Origin: Vishniacozyma victoriae
Lineage: Eukaryota > Basidiomycota > Tremellomycetes > Tremellales > Bulleribasidiaceae
Length of the DNA stretch: 64,000 nt
Direction: 5' to 3'
NCBI GenBank assembly: GCA_017654735.1
Contig: JADPYG010000091.1
Span: 186,001-250,000, forward strand
The notes under the pieces are model-generated. The model made no database searches, was not told the origin of the DNA, and worked only from the letters and a program-made list of their open reading frames with translations. The translations under genes and the position numbers were made by a program. Shown piece by piece: positions 47,433 through 59,667 of this stretch; the first letter of the stretch is position 1, and each line of letters opens with the position of its first letter.

Positions 47433-47801
47433 ATATAGGATAGCTGGATTCACTGGTACATTGAAAGGTCGGGATATCATGCACAGTGATAACGATTCGC
47501 ACATGACTCTTGACACCGCGTTTGAATCTTGCCACCCACCTCAATACTTCTTTGCTGTTTTACGACATAAGCTGAACTTCCTTGCTATACCTCCGCTCAT
47601 TTCCCGTTGACTTCTTTCACTCCCGACTTGGTCAAAGGATCTCGTGAAAGAGATTGATTGTGTGGTGGCGTCTCTCAGGACAACATGTGTGTATCGTTGC
47701 TTCCTGACTCAGAGCCTATATACCCCTCTGGCGACCAACATACATACTAATCAAGTCCATCCTACTCATTCACTCTCGTTAGCTGTCATCAATGAGCAGA
47801 C
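47433..47801. other. Intergenic, 369 bp
   Basis: Between array genes 2 and 3. A TATA-like cctatatacccc at about 47727-47738 lies 64 bp before the third gene's first ATG. No gene was recognised. Confidence 0.4.
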
Positions 47802-48566
47802 ATGTCGAGGACAGTCGCACCACCCACTCTAGAACCCAAGTCGTGGATGTACAGATCTACTTCAAGAGCTCGTAAACCGAGAATACCGTATACTATCAGA
47901 TTCACACCGACTAGACCGAGTACTGCCAAACCTGATGAGCCCTCTACCCCATGCAAAAGATATATCCACACCTTCAACTCTCTGACGGGACTCACCACAA
48001 GTCCTCTTGTACCGTCACACGACCTCGACCAGATTTCAAATTCAGAACCACAAGCGGATCCATCTCGAGATCAACATGTATCGGATCTCATACCACTCTC
48101 AAGAGCGGCTCAGCTCACAGAAGAGAGTATCTATCAGCTTCCCAGCCAGGACTGTTCTTCGGACGAGGAGAATACTATACAAGCAATCGAGACCTTCTGC
48201 GAACCCGTCAAGAGATTCTCATCCCGATCACAGGGCCCGGTTCCAGGCGATCCCAACGCGTTGGGAAAGTGCCAGCAGGACAGTCTAGCGATGATGAGAG
48301 TGGCAACAAGGGAGGTAGTGAGGACAGTGGAGAGAATATCGGGATTAGGAATGGGGGAGATCAACGATGGGGACGATTTCCAAACATGGCCAAAGGGAAT
48401 GTTGGCATTATTCGAAATGATCGTCGAAGCACTATACTGCAGCATCAGGGAACTAAACTATCTGGCACATAGAAAAAGGGAGGTGGTAGGAGGAATGGTT
48501 GATGGGATGATGGTTCTGATTCCTTGCCTACTCAGTCTGATGTTACGAATCAGAGATCGAATGTAG
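47802..48566 (+). CDS. Array gene 3: paralogue with early stop (5' part)
   Basis: 254-codon frame. A basic Pro/Arg-rich N-terminus (MSRTVAPPTLEPKSWMYRST) is followed by a core that matches array gene 2: MMRVATREVVRTVERISGLG, then DDFQTWPKGMLALFEMIVEA and KREVVGGMVDGMMVLIPCLL. The frame stops soon after LIPCLL, while gene 2 continues for about 170 residues. Coding-like sequence does continue downstream in a second and then a third frame (listed next), so this copy appears to be breaking down. It may still give a short protein. Confidence 0.45.
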   Translation: MSRTVAPPTLEPKSWMYRSTSRARKPRIPYTIRFTPTRPSTAKPDEPSTPCKRYIHTFNSLTGLTTSPLVPSHDLDQISNSEPQADPSRDQHVSDLIPLSRAAQLTEESIYQLPSQDCSSDEENTIQAIETFCEPVKRFSSRSQGPVPGDPNALGKCQQDSLAMMRVATREVVRTVERISGLGMGEINDGDDFQTWPKGMLALFEMIVEALYCSIRELNYLAHRKREVVGGMVDGMMVLIPCLLSLMLRIRDRM

Positions 48567-49302
48567 TTGAGGATATGTTGAGGGAGGCGAAAGCTATTTG
48601 TCGGTTTTTTATGGATGTCAGAAAATTTAGAGATAGATTGACGGAGGTGATCGACCAATGGTATGCGGATAGTACGTGGATCGACCCGAGGGAAGACAGC
48701 TGTTCAGATACCGACGGGATGCAAGCCACGATAGCTCGGAGGATACTATCATCTCGCTTGGGTTTACCAATGGTCACGATCAAAGACCTCCAGATGTTCC
48801 TACGAGTATTCAGGGGATGGATCTCTCTCCGACTCAAGAAGAGGTATCTCCAATTCAAGATTTCGTCAAAGCGCTCGATATCGCTCTGCAACAGCATTGT
48901 CCTCTAGAAAGCAGCGACGAAGCTGACGACCCACTTTTCGAGTCTGAGGTAGTGGGGTTCCGTCCGAGCGAAGGAGATGTATTACGCGATATCAACCTAG
49001 AGATCCAGCGGAAGGCCGAGATCATCTGGGTAAGTGAGGATAACTAATCCATAGTGGGCATGGAACAAGACGAGTGTTCAGCCTACAACGACAATCTTAT
49101 CTCAGAAGTCAATTTCCACGAATGGTTGATATGGGACAAAGAAGAAGAAAGGGATTTCATCGAAGATATCGAATACCACGAAAACAAGATGTGGAATTGG
49201 GAAGAGGCAATCGACAATCGAAATGCAACGAACTCGAGCTGGACGAGATCCTATTTTGGGAGAGTGACAAAGGGAGGGAGCTCAAGGCGGATCTCGAGTT
49301 GA
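48532..49302 (+). pseudogene. Decayed continuation of array gene 3
   Basis: After the stop at 48566, protein-like sequence continues in frame 2 (SDVTNQRSNVVEDMLREAKA, ICRFFMDVRKFRDRLTEVID) to about 48720, then in frame 1 (ALDIALQQHCPLESSDEADD, VLRDINLEIQRKAEIIWVSE) to a TAA at 49045-49047, and again in frame 1 (EQDECSAYNDNLISEVNFHE) to 49302. No pair of canonical splice sites that I could find joins these pieces in frame. I infer at least two frameshifts and one stop. Sequencing error cannot be excluded from one sequence. Confidence 0.45.
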
Positions 49303-49472
49303 ACGAAATACTGTTTTGAGAAAGTGAAGAGGGGAGGGAGTTTGAAGCGAACATGGAGCTGGATGATTAATTTATATCTATGAGTGAGGAAGCGATGGAA
49401 TTTGAAAGGGAATCTGAGCTGGAGAGGTTTGTAGCTGAGGAAGCGGCGTTGTGGAAAGAGGAAGGTGTATTG
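49108..49472 (+). repeat. Degenerate coding tandem repeat, 60 bp (20 residues) x 6
   Basis: Units begin at 49108, 49168, 49233, 49293, 49353 and 49413, i.e. 60-bp steps except one 65-bp step. Translated units look like VNFHEWLIWDKEEERDFIED, LELDEILFWESDKGRELKAD and LELNEILF then a stop. The consensus is hydrophobic-E-hydrophobic-D-E-x-L-x-W-E-x-x-x-x-R-E. The 65-bp step shifts the frame; stops occur in units 4 and 5. A former repeat-bearing acidic tail of array gene 3 is the simplest reading. Confidence 0.65.
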
Positions 49473-49891
49473 GAGTGTAAGAGGTCTGTGAGATCATCTT
49501 GAGGTGTTCATTGGTCAATATCACTAGATCCATGCATATGATGGTCCTGAACTCTGTGGTGTCTCGAGCTGCACGTCAGTCATCGTCGAAGACGGGGAAA
49601 GAGGTGACTCCTCAGGCTTGTTGCCACCATCCAGCAGATTAATCTGGAGTAGGTACCGGTCAATGAAGTCGGGATAGAGGGACACATAGACTGCATTCCG
49701 GACATTTTGGCTCATACCGGACAGCTTAGACGTTGCTCTACTCTCGTTTTCGACCTTGTCCTCTCGAGCTTCCAGCAGATACCTTCTGAACTAGGCGCCA
49801 CAACCGCCACTCCTCAAAAGTCAAGTCAATTCACCTCCACCTTCCACCTCCTATACTTTCCACCCTTCTCAAGCATCACAATACAGCAAGC
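49473..49891. other. Intergenic, about 420 bp, with MED11 leader
   Basis: 3' edge of the decayed repeat and then the promoter of the MED11-like gene. The last 100 bp are C/A/T-rich, a typical leader. No further gene was seen. Confidence 0.35.
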
Positions 49892-50626
49892 ATGCCCTCC
49901 AAGGACCCAACAGCGACACTACAATCCCTCGAACTACAGTCTCTAGATACAGACTCTCTATTCTCAGCACTTACCGCTGTTGAACAGGTATCTTCCCCTC
50001 TCCCTTGTGTGTGGTATGTGCTAATGAATAGGCGATACCCGTATTGTTGTCATGTGTTAAACCTATACTTTCTCATTTGTCTTCGCCTAATCCAGTCAAT
50101 GAAGATGAAGATACGAGTAAAGAAGCCAAAGCTGCTATTGGGAATTATATGGATATACTGGATGTACGTCGCTTCTCCAGCATCATGCTTCAAATCATCT
50201 GTCATTCTTTGGTCTAACCGACCCAGCTCGTACCATACTGTAATGGAGGCTGATATGCAGAAAATCCAGTTCATCCTTCGTCAAACAGTCTACTACCTCC
50301 ATGAAACAAAAGCTTCCTCAAATACTCTTCGCCCACCACATCCAAACTCCATACCTACCCCATTCGCTTCTACCCTCCCTGCTTCAGACACGAAAGCAGG
50401 TAGTCAAGTAGAACTAGGACTATATGGGAAGAGAATAGAAGCGAGGACCTTAAAGGAGATGATTGCAGTACTAGGGAGACTGGAGGGTGTGGTTCCGCCA
50501 GATGTTAGATCCTCGATACGGGGAAGCGGGAATGGATTGCTGGGTGATAATCGTACAGAAGGTATGAGTACGAGCGAAGGTGTAGTTGATGATACGGATA
50601 TGGAGGATAAATCACCTAAAGCGTAG
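49892..50626 (+). CDS. MED11: Mediator head subunit Med11-like protein
   Basis: Exons 49892-49987, 50032-50163 and 50261-50626 give 197 residues. The spliced N-terminus (LQSLELQSLDTDSLFSALTA, VEQAIPVLLSCVKPILSHLS) and the block GNYMDILDKIQFILRQTVYY with LHETKAS follow the two-helix hairpin pattern of Med11, which binds Med22 in the Mediator head and contacts RNA polymerase II machinery. The rest is a Pro/Ser-rich spacer, one more helix (RIEARTLKEMIAVLGRLEGV) and an acidic end. Med11 is a short and weakly conserved family, so another helical-hairpin protein is possible. The exon joins restore one open frame, which supports the gene itself. Confidence 0.6.
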   Translation: MPSKDPTATLQSLELQSLDTDSLFSALTAVEQVSSPLPCVWYVLMNRRYPYCCHVLNLYFLICLRLIQSMKMKIRVKKPKLLLGIIWIYWMYVASPASCFKSSVILWSNRPSSYHTVMEADMQKIQFILRQTVYYLHETKASSNTLRPPHPNSIPTPFASTLPASDTKAGSQVELGLYGKRIEARTLKEMIAVLGRLEGVVPPDVRSSIRGSGNGLLGDNRTEGMSTSEGVVDDTDMEDKSPKA

Positions 50627-50885
50627 GGCACAAGATCCTGATAGCAAGCAGGAATCGTTGTAAATTAGCAGCATGCCATGCAGCATATCAATGCCAATAG
50701 CGGAAGGAGGTACGAGTACACTAATACATTCATCCACACAACATGATCTAAGCGAAAAACGAATACGAGGGATTGTACTAAAGTATCTACACTATAAAGG
50801 GTGGTGGGAGTTTTGTGAAAGCCGAGACGAAAACGAAATGAAAAGTACCGCGAGCAAGCTCAGCGTGGTACGTATGTAAAACCAA

Positions 50886-52009
<1,124 letters not shown>

Positions 52010-52694
52010 TGTTTATGATCGTTTGTATTGTTGGTGTTGGTGGTGTTGGTGTGAAGTACGATTGAAGGAAGAAAGAGATAACCACCTCCTCCTTTGGCTG
52101 TAGACCCCCCTAATTCAGATGACTCACCTACGTAGTACGACTGAACGCACGGACTGCGTTTTGGTATAAAGCCGTATTCCCGAGACCCCTGTGGCGGTGA
52201 TTGAAGGGATTGGAACGGGAGCGTTTTCAGGTGTGTTGAAAGGGAATTGGGGGGTGGTTTGGTATAGCCCTTTTTGTCTACTGGGCGAGGAAGAGTATTT
52301 TGGTTATCATGAGCTTTGTCCAGTTTACTTTGAGGATGAGAATGGTATAAATCGATAGCTGGTAATTGAGGGTATCTACTGGTCACTATGGATAAGTCAG
52401 ATTGGGATGCATGCATGTGCAATAATGAAACAAAGGGGAGGAAGGGAAGAGAAAGTGAACAGTTCAGATCCGCCACTTTCACTCTCACCCATCATTTATT
52501 ACATTTCTTCACAGTCTTTCACCATGCATACATCGGGCATGCAGACAAGTAGCGTCACAACGCAACGCGGAGAAGATAGCATCATTGCATAGCACACCAA
52601 ATATACGGTTCTACCCATATCCCTATCTCCCATTCTTATTTTCACAACTCTTTTCCCTTTTCCCTCTTACCCCTTTTCCATCGTGACCAGCGCC
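52010..52694. other. Histone H3 promoter and fimbrin 3' region, 685 bp
   Basis: Holds the H3 promoter (minus strand) and the 3' region of the fimbrin gene (minus strand). A (ggtgtt)-type microsatellite at 52027-52053 lies in the H3 leader. Three ATGCAT words occur at 52407-52416 (two overlapping) and 52524-52529. No gene was seen. Confidence 0.45.
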
Positions 52695-55392
52695 CTACTG
52701 CTGTAATGAACAAGCCCATAGAGCTCCAACGAACGTCAAGATCTATCATCAGCTTAGACTCCGTCTCAGATAGTTGATGGACTCACAAGACGAGGTCTGA
52801 CATCAACAATATCCTCTGGAACGAGGAAGATTAGGGCGTTCATCTTTCGAGCGATAGAGATTGCGAGTTTAGCTGTATATCAGCCATTATTCAACACCTC
52901 GCGCACTCGCACTACGTGCTCGCGTGCTGGACTCACCATTCTGCCTCTTCTCCTCATCCCCATTACCCTGGTTAACCAAATTATAATCCACGTAACCCGG
53001 TTTGATAGCATTCAACAAATCCAGAAAGAAAACTCCATTACTCAATGATGGATCCTTGAAACTCCTCATGGTACTAGTCTTTCCAGATTTCTTGACCATA
53101 TCCTGAGCCCATTTACAAATTTCCATATCGGTAACTCCTTTACCCGTTTTCGAGATGGATGCTAGGGTTTGATTGATTGATAGACGCATAAGCTGCCATA
53201 CTAGACCGAGGACTAGGGTTCGAGTACCGTCGACGATATCTGATCCTTGGATACCGACAATGTGCATTCCATTTGATTTTGCTAGGTCGACTGCATAATT
53301 TGTGTTTTCGACTGCTTTGAATCGGGATAGTTCTTGGTCTTCTTTTGGTTTGGATACTCGTCGCCAGATTACTGAACCAGGGATGACCTTATCGAATCCT
53401 TGTAGTAGGATGTGGCCGTCCTGTCATTAGCATCTCTTCTTATTTGTCTTCGATCGTATCAATGAATGACTCACCTTGAGGTTCTCGAAGAAATTCCATA
53501 CTCCAGGCTCGACATCCAAAGAATTCAACCATAGCGTAAACACCCTAGCTTCCCTCTCTCCCTCGGCATCGAAATCTTCAATCTCAGGTGGTGCCTCTGC
53601 CTCTTCAAGCGGAGCAAGTCCAGGATGATTATTGAATAGATTGGCAACGAAAGCGAGATTGAGTTTAGGATTACCGCCCACCAAAGAGTTTGGAGTCAAG
53701 AATCGTCGACATCCAATCTTGTCTGCGTTATCGAGAACTTGTTCAGCTCGTTGATGTAGGTCGGAAGTTTGGAGGGGGGCTTTGGAACATTGTTCAGGTT
53801 TGAGCTGGTTTAGGAGGATAGTATAATTTTCACCATCCGAAACGTCCCTTGTGAAATTCTCAACCCTGTACATCAGCTCATATCGCCACAGAGAGAAGAT
53901 GGACATACTTTCGATTATGCTTAGCAGCCTTCAAATGGTAATTGAACCACCTCAATAGAATCTGATCAGGAGGTAACCTCAAGAACTCTTCCAAAGTCTC
54001 GCCATCATCAAGTAATCGATAAAGTTCAGGGTGGATCTTGATATCAATCTTGGCCAATAGACCCCTTCTGATAATTTGCCAGATCAACCCGAGGATCAAG
54101 TGTTCTCGACCTTCGGCGATATCGGAGGGACCGATGTTGACTACTGAACATCCAATACCTTTGGCGGAGGTGATGACGATGTTGTTGTTTTCGGTCATTT
54201 GGAATGCATTCAAGGCTTTCTTGGACGGTTTGTTGAGGACTCGTTCATCGATGGTCTCGGGGACAGAGTCGTTGATGAGTTTACAGAGGATTAGACCGTC
54301 TAGAAATCAGCACGAGCGCTAGCGAATGGGTGATCACGGAGGGAAAGCGAGCGCTCGAGCGGATATGGCACGAGCGGGGGTAATGGGAGCAGGGAAGACT
54401 GAGATCGAGAGGGGCCAGGCCATTCAATTGCTTCGAGAGTAAAACGAAGGGCTGGAAAGGGAGGAACATACCTCGACACTCGTCAAACAACTGCATAGTC
54501 TCAGTGTTGATCGGTAACACATTCGCAAGATCCTTATCAGCCGACAAGACCTGTTCGTTAGCTCAAACTTTCGATGTGGGCTGGATAGCTGACCCCATTG
54601 ATGTGGTCCGTGAATGATCGTCGTTCATCTTCATTGATACTATGTGTAGAGTTTGAGCCGGCAGTACCTTTTACTGCGATTCGACCTTTGTTGGTCTCCA
54701 ACCTGATATTAGCATTGGTTGCATATCTAGTATGACGGAGGTGTCGATAGGGAAGGGATACGGTGAGGGAAGAGGAGATACATAAGTGAGGAGAGAGAGG
54801 GGGAAAGTATGGGAGTGATAAGAATTGGAAGTACATACACAGGCTGACTCTTTCCTGCTCTCAGTAATGAATGAAGTTGTACCCAATCTTCAACTTCCAA
54901 TCGTCCCGATGAATCGACATTAACATTCTTGATAGTCTCTCGAGCCTGATTATCAGCTCCTTCTTCTTTGGTCTTGCCCGTCTTGGCTCTCCTATCCTTC
55001 TCCTTCTACGCCTTCTTGCCTGCTCCGTCCTAATCTTCCCCTGGGGATACATGGATCTGAGATGATGAGTGACTTACCGAGTCGTAATCGGCATCACCAG
55101 ATTGACCTAATGCAGCGATAACAGCAGCCTTGTCAAGCGACCCTTTCTCTTCTACATCGATTTGTCTATCATCAGCACCGGTCAACACTGAGGTCCGCAA
55201 AGAAGGCTCGAGACGAAACAGGAATCATACAAAGCCACAGAGAACAAGGCCCAATGGCGGAGATGGAGATACGGGGGATAGGTAGAAGACTCCCGATAGA
55301 GGGACTCGGACGTACCTGAATTTGTTTACCAAATCAAAGATCTCATCCTGTTTGAATTCGGGGTATTTCTTACTTAATTTAAGAGCTTGCAT
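52695..55392 (-). CDS. SAC6: Fimbrin / plastin, actin-bundling protein
   Basis: Cross-links actin filaments in cortical patches and cables. About ten exons. The start MQALKLSKKYPEFKQDEIFD leads into an EF-hand-like region (NVNVDSSGRLEVEDWVQLHS), then YATNANIRLETNKGR and the first actin-binding domain with two CH domains: DGLILCKLINDSVPETIDER, NAFQMTENNNIVITSAKGIG, HLILGLIWQIIRRGLLAKID, LPPDQILLRWFNYHLKAAKH and GENYTILLNQLKPEQCSKAP. The second actin-binding domain has ARVFTLWLNSLDVEPGVWNF, DGHILLQGFDKVIPGSVIWR, VLGLVWQLMRLSINQTLASI, FLDLLNAIKPGYVDYNLVNQ and LTFVGALWACSLQQ at the end. Four CH domains in order, nothing missing. Confidence 0.93.
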
Positions 55393-55604
55393 CTTGCTCT
55401 AGTGTATATGATCAACAAGTATAAAGAAGAGTGATAGGAAGTGCTAAGTGTATAGCTGACGACGTCACACCATGAGGCACAGCTACTACCGGTGGCTTGG
55501 CCCGGATTTGATTCCGTACATTAAGTACTGGGTACACAGCGCGCAGTTGATGCATACATATAATTGTAGTAAGAAGCATAAAGTAAAAAGGTACAGAGGA
55601 TGAT

Positions 55605-57652
55605 CTAGACAATATCCCACATTTCTTCCTGTTTCATTAGCTCCATCACGGTACATTCCCAAGCTAATGAGGCTGATAAGGAGACAGGGACTTACGGTGG
55701 CACAGCAGAATTTCCCACATGCTACACTTGCAGATAACGAGTAGTCGGAAATAGAGATTTTCTGATCAACAAACTGATCTGCGAAATTGTCCGCACTGAT
55801 CATTAGCGACAGCTACAGTGAGAGCCGCATGCTGAGCTGGCGTAGCGGGTGACTTGTGAGATTAGGGGAAAAAGAGGTTGAGATGGGGGACAGGAATGGT
55901 GAGATGGGGCAAAGAGAGGGTGAGATGGACAGAAGATGAAAAGCAAAGAAGAACTAACCCCCTTGCCATTGCTCCGACGAATACAGCGATAGAATGTGTT
56001 TCAGGTAAAGTGGGGAGGAATTGAGATAATCGGATAGTAGGTGCGTCGGCGGATAGGGCTGTATGTCAGCTTGGTGATCGAGACCTCGGAGAGGCGAGAT
56101 GGGCAAATGGCCAATATGCCGGGAAGGATATGAAGAGATGGGGTAGGGGTCGGGCTGATGGTTGAGTTGACATACTGAGTTTGATGGTATTCGTAGGGAA
56201 ATGATCAGTGATTGGGTTCTAGCTATTAGCTTTCAAGTAACAAAGGGTAGAGGGAGAGAATTACTTTGATGACTCTCAATAGTTTTTCTGAACCGTTGAC
56301 TCCTCTTATGCTGAGTTTGTGGAGGAGTTGGACTAACATCAGCGAAATTCGATCGAAGCGAGGTTATTGAAACGCAAGACCAGGCTACTACTAGCACAGC
56401 AGATGTAGTGGTTGACTTTGAAAGAGGGAAATAGGCTCCGGGACAAGGAGTGCGAAGAAGTATAAACATACCCATCAATCCAGAAAACCTCTTGAACGTC
56501 CTGGGGATCCTAACACTTGGGTTGACCTCTATCAAGACTCCCTTTGCAGTATGAATGTAAACTTGTAGTAAACCCGCTTTGTTGAGTGGAGAATCGAGGA
56601 GCGTGAGGAGACACTGTAAGTTAGCTCATCATTCTCATCTCTCTCTCTATCGACCCGTCCTCAGCGGTCAAGCACCTGCACGACGAGGTGATCCACTTTA
56701 GCTCCCTTCCAGACCTTTTCTCCGACGGTAGTTCTCTAGACCTGGCCTGACCGCGCCAATCCAAATGTACTGAGAGATCTCGCTCATCTCGGCTGTCCCA
56801 GCTAGTTTCCCAATTCCTGTTGCCCTCTCGCCATTTCACAATAGCAGCTCCTTCTTGAACATATTTTCTTTCTACTTGAATCACAGCTGCCTCTTTATCC
56901 GGTCTTGCTCCCCTGTACCGCCGCATTATGGACGACCTCAATCATCGGTCTCACTCTGCTCGAACGCCGCTCTCCAATCGATCTCGCTGCGCTCGATCGC
57001 ACTTACCTGATGAGTGATATCCGGCCTAGCATCCGCAATATCCCTTCCAGTCTTTGCTAAAATCCCTTGATGATCATCACAATTTAATAAAGCATATTTT
57101 GCTTCTTTCCCGCCTCCCATTCCACCTGAAGATTTTGACGAGGATCCTGAAGAGATTTTGTATGCTTCTAGACATGCCTGATATTAGCTCTTTCTTTGCT
57201 TCAACACTATATCCGAATCATAAGTCCAAAGTCCACGTCCATGTCCGAGCTCATGTTCAATGACCAGTAAAGCTCTTTCATGATGACATCCCCTTCCTCG
57301 CTATCGCCAGTGCCCTTTATCGCTCCAACTCGCTATCGCTCGTTCTTGGACTCACCTGAGAAAGAACGACGATCAACCTCCTAGTATTCTCCTTGGCCTC
57401 AACACTCTTGGGCACAACAGCCTGTTTAGGCACGAAATCAGCCCCAGGAGCTTGTCTCCTTGAATTTGGCAATGGCCTTGTGACTCTCGATTTGGCCACG
57501 GCGGCAGCTACAGCCGCTGCATTGGCTGAAGATTCGGCATCGAGGTCATCTGCTTTGGGGACGAATACGGGTGCTGAAGCTGACATTTTGGTTGATTTGG
57601 GTTCGGGAGTTGCGGAGGTATGGGCGGAACGGCGTTTGGGAGCTTCTGACAT
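55605..57652 (-). CDS. EMG1: Emg1/Nep1 18S rRNA N1-pseudouridine methyltransferase
   Basis: SPOUT methyltransferase that modifies a hypermodified pseudouridine of 18S rRNA and is needed for 40S assembly. About nine exons. The start is placed at 57652 ([20 protein letters not shown]), not at an upstream ATG at 57748. A disordered Ala/Pro/Lys leader precedes [18 protein letters not shown], then [112 protein letters not shown] and, at the end, [20 protein letters not shown] with EEMWDIV. RPDITHQ and IEVNP...RIPRTFxRF are the invariant RNA-binding and dimer motifs. Intact. Confidence 0.93.
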
Positions 57653-57934
57653 CTTGACCGAGAAGGGGTGAGGGGTACAGGAGACTGGGAGAGAGGGTGT
57701 ATGGGAGACTGAGGTATGTATGGGTTGTAGTTGGCACGGTTGATTCAAAATTCAAGATAGTTGAATCCGGAATCAAATTCTAGTAGCTCTGTGACTAGTT
57801 ATAGCTACACAGTTTCAGATAATACGTGCACAGTGAGTAATCACACAGACACAAGATCACGACAAGACGCAGTGCACTGCAAATAACGCGCAACATCAAT
57901 ACGCATACAGTGCATTCACTACCAGAAACAACAC

Positions 57935-59216
57935 CTAAGCAGCGAGAAGGATGTCCAAGAACTCCTTGCCGGCGGTACCCTGGGGAACAGACTTCTTGAC
58001 GGAAGCCTTTCGGTTCTGTCGGATGAGCTCCTGTCGTCGAAGGGTCTTTGCGTAAGGGTTGAGTCGGAAGAGAACAGCCTTGTTTCGTAGGGGGTTCTTC
58101 TTCTGGGTGAAGGGTCCTGGTCATTAGTGTGGGTACTATTGAGTAGAGAGAAAAAGGGGGAAATGGACTCACGCTTGTAGGTCTTCTGACCTCCTTCTCG
58201 GACAACAGACTGGATCTCCTCAGAGTTGATGAGTCGGGTGACGTCGGAGGAAGAGATCTTGGCCTGGGGAAGAACAAAGCCAGACTTCTTTTCGTAAACA
58301 GAGTCGAGGGCGGCAATGGCGGATTCGGTCCAGATGATGAATCGACCGACGTGTCCACCGGGAGCGAGCTGAAGGAGGTTGAGGGACTCGACGGGGCAAG
58401 TCTCGACACCTGGAACGTTCTTGAATGCTCGAACGATTCCTTCATCCTTGGCGTAAACGACCAAAGGTCCCCTTCGCTGCCTGTACCTCCTGTTCCTCAA
58501 CTTTCCCTTTCCAGCCCTGACCTTTCGGGAGTTGGAAACCTTGGTGATGTCGGGGTAAGCGGCAACGGCCTTAAGCAAATCGACGGCGGCTCGGGTCTTT
58601 TGGGTAGACTCGATGTCGGAAGAGATGACGAGAGGGCATTCCTGAATCTGCTCGATTCGGTGACCTCGAGCGAGAACGAGGGATGGGAGGGCAGATGCAG
58701 CGAGAGCAGAAGCGACGGCGTATCGTTTTTGGTTCTGGTTGATCTTGACGTGCCATTTCCTCCAAGTCTTGGTAGGGGCAAACATTCGACCACCTCGGCA
58801 CATGTTTCCGAAAGCAGCCTGTCCGGATCGCTGGGTACCACCACCACCGACACGGGGGATACGGGCAACAGCTCGTCCAGTTCCCCAAGACTCGGCAGAG
58901 GTTTGGTGACCGGCCTTCTCGGAGACGGCGTAAGCCTGTCGCCTGTTCTTGGCCATGGACTCTGGTTGTTAGTGTGTTCCCTGTTTGGTCGTTCCATCTA
59001 TCCCCGTATCCTTGCTCTCTTCCGTTCCCTTGATCATCGCCTGTGTCTTCTTTTCCGCTGCTCCTTTGGCCTCTTGTCCAAACAGAACAATAACTCACTG
59101 TGGACCTGCTGGACAACATCAAGCCTGATGGGAGCGGTGAAAACAGCTGGCAAAGGAAGGGAGCCGGAGCTCTCTCCCTGAGCAGAGAAGACTGAAACGG
59201 TAGGTCGGGCAGCCAT
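57935..59216 (-). CDS. RPL4: Ribosomal protein uL4 (L4)
   Basis: 60S protein whose loop lines the peptide exit tunnel. The start [20 protein letters not shown] is at 59214-59216. Exon 2 begins after a 140-nt intron and gives [100 protein letters not shown] and [21 protein letters not shown] final exon adds [40 protein letters not shown] and [14 protein letters not shown]. It is divergent from PMT2. No snoRNA boxes were recognised in the introns. Confidence 0.95.
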
Positions 59217-59667
59217 TTTACTGAATGTATAAGCTTGAGGTATAGTAGGTAGTTGATATATTTTCACTTACAAGGATCTTACTTGACGGTTAAGGTGGCT
59301 GCAATACAGATTTCAACACAAGAGGCAGGGGGGGGAGTGAGCGGCGTTTCGTAAGTTTCAATCGGGATTAAGTAGATATGAGTGTGGCATTATCAATTGA
59401 TTCCGGTCAGGCACGTGTGAACGCGTCTAGAATGGGATGTGCTGTCCAAGCTATTCCGTAGCTGCATAGGTAGTACAGCTTAGAGCTATACAGCTATACA
59501 TAGAGTATTATATCCCTCCTTTGTCAATCATCTAGAAATAGGTCAACGACAAGGAAGGTCTATTGAAGCGTATGTCATATTACAATCAGCTACAACCAGC
59601 TCTCTATTACCTAGCTCACCTACAGTTCACAGCTCATACTTCCCCCACTCACTCCACTCCGCCCTCG
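59217..59667. promoter_or_regulatory. Divergent promoter uL4/PMT2, 451 bp
   Basis: Shared spacer. A tandem tagagctatacagctatacat occurs at 59481-59502. An upstream in-frame ATG at 59563 would add 35 residues to Pmt2; the ATG at 59668 fits the family better because the hydrophilic N-terminus (MQRSNKSSASSRSN) begins there. Confidence 0.45.

Noticed and set aside
57919..58956. Unusual 345-codon version of uL4 with a divergent C-terminus
   Set aside because: It reads through an intron near 58114-58175; splicing gives the conserved [20 protein letters not shown] end.
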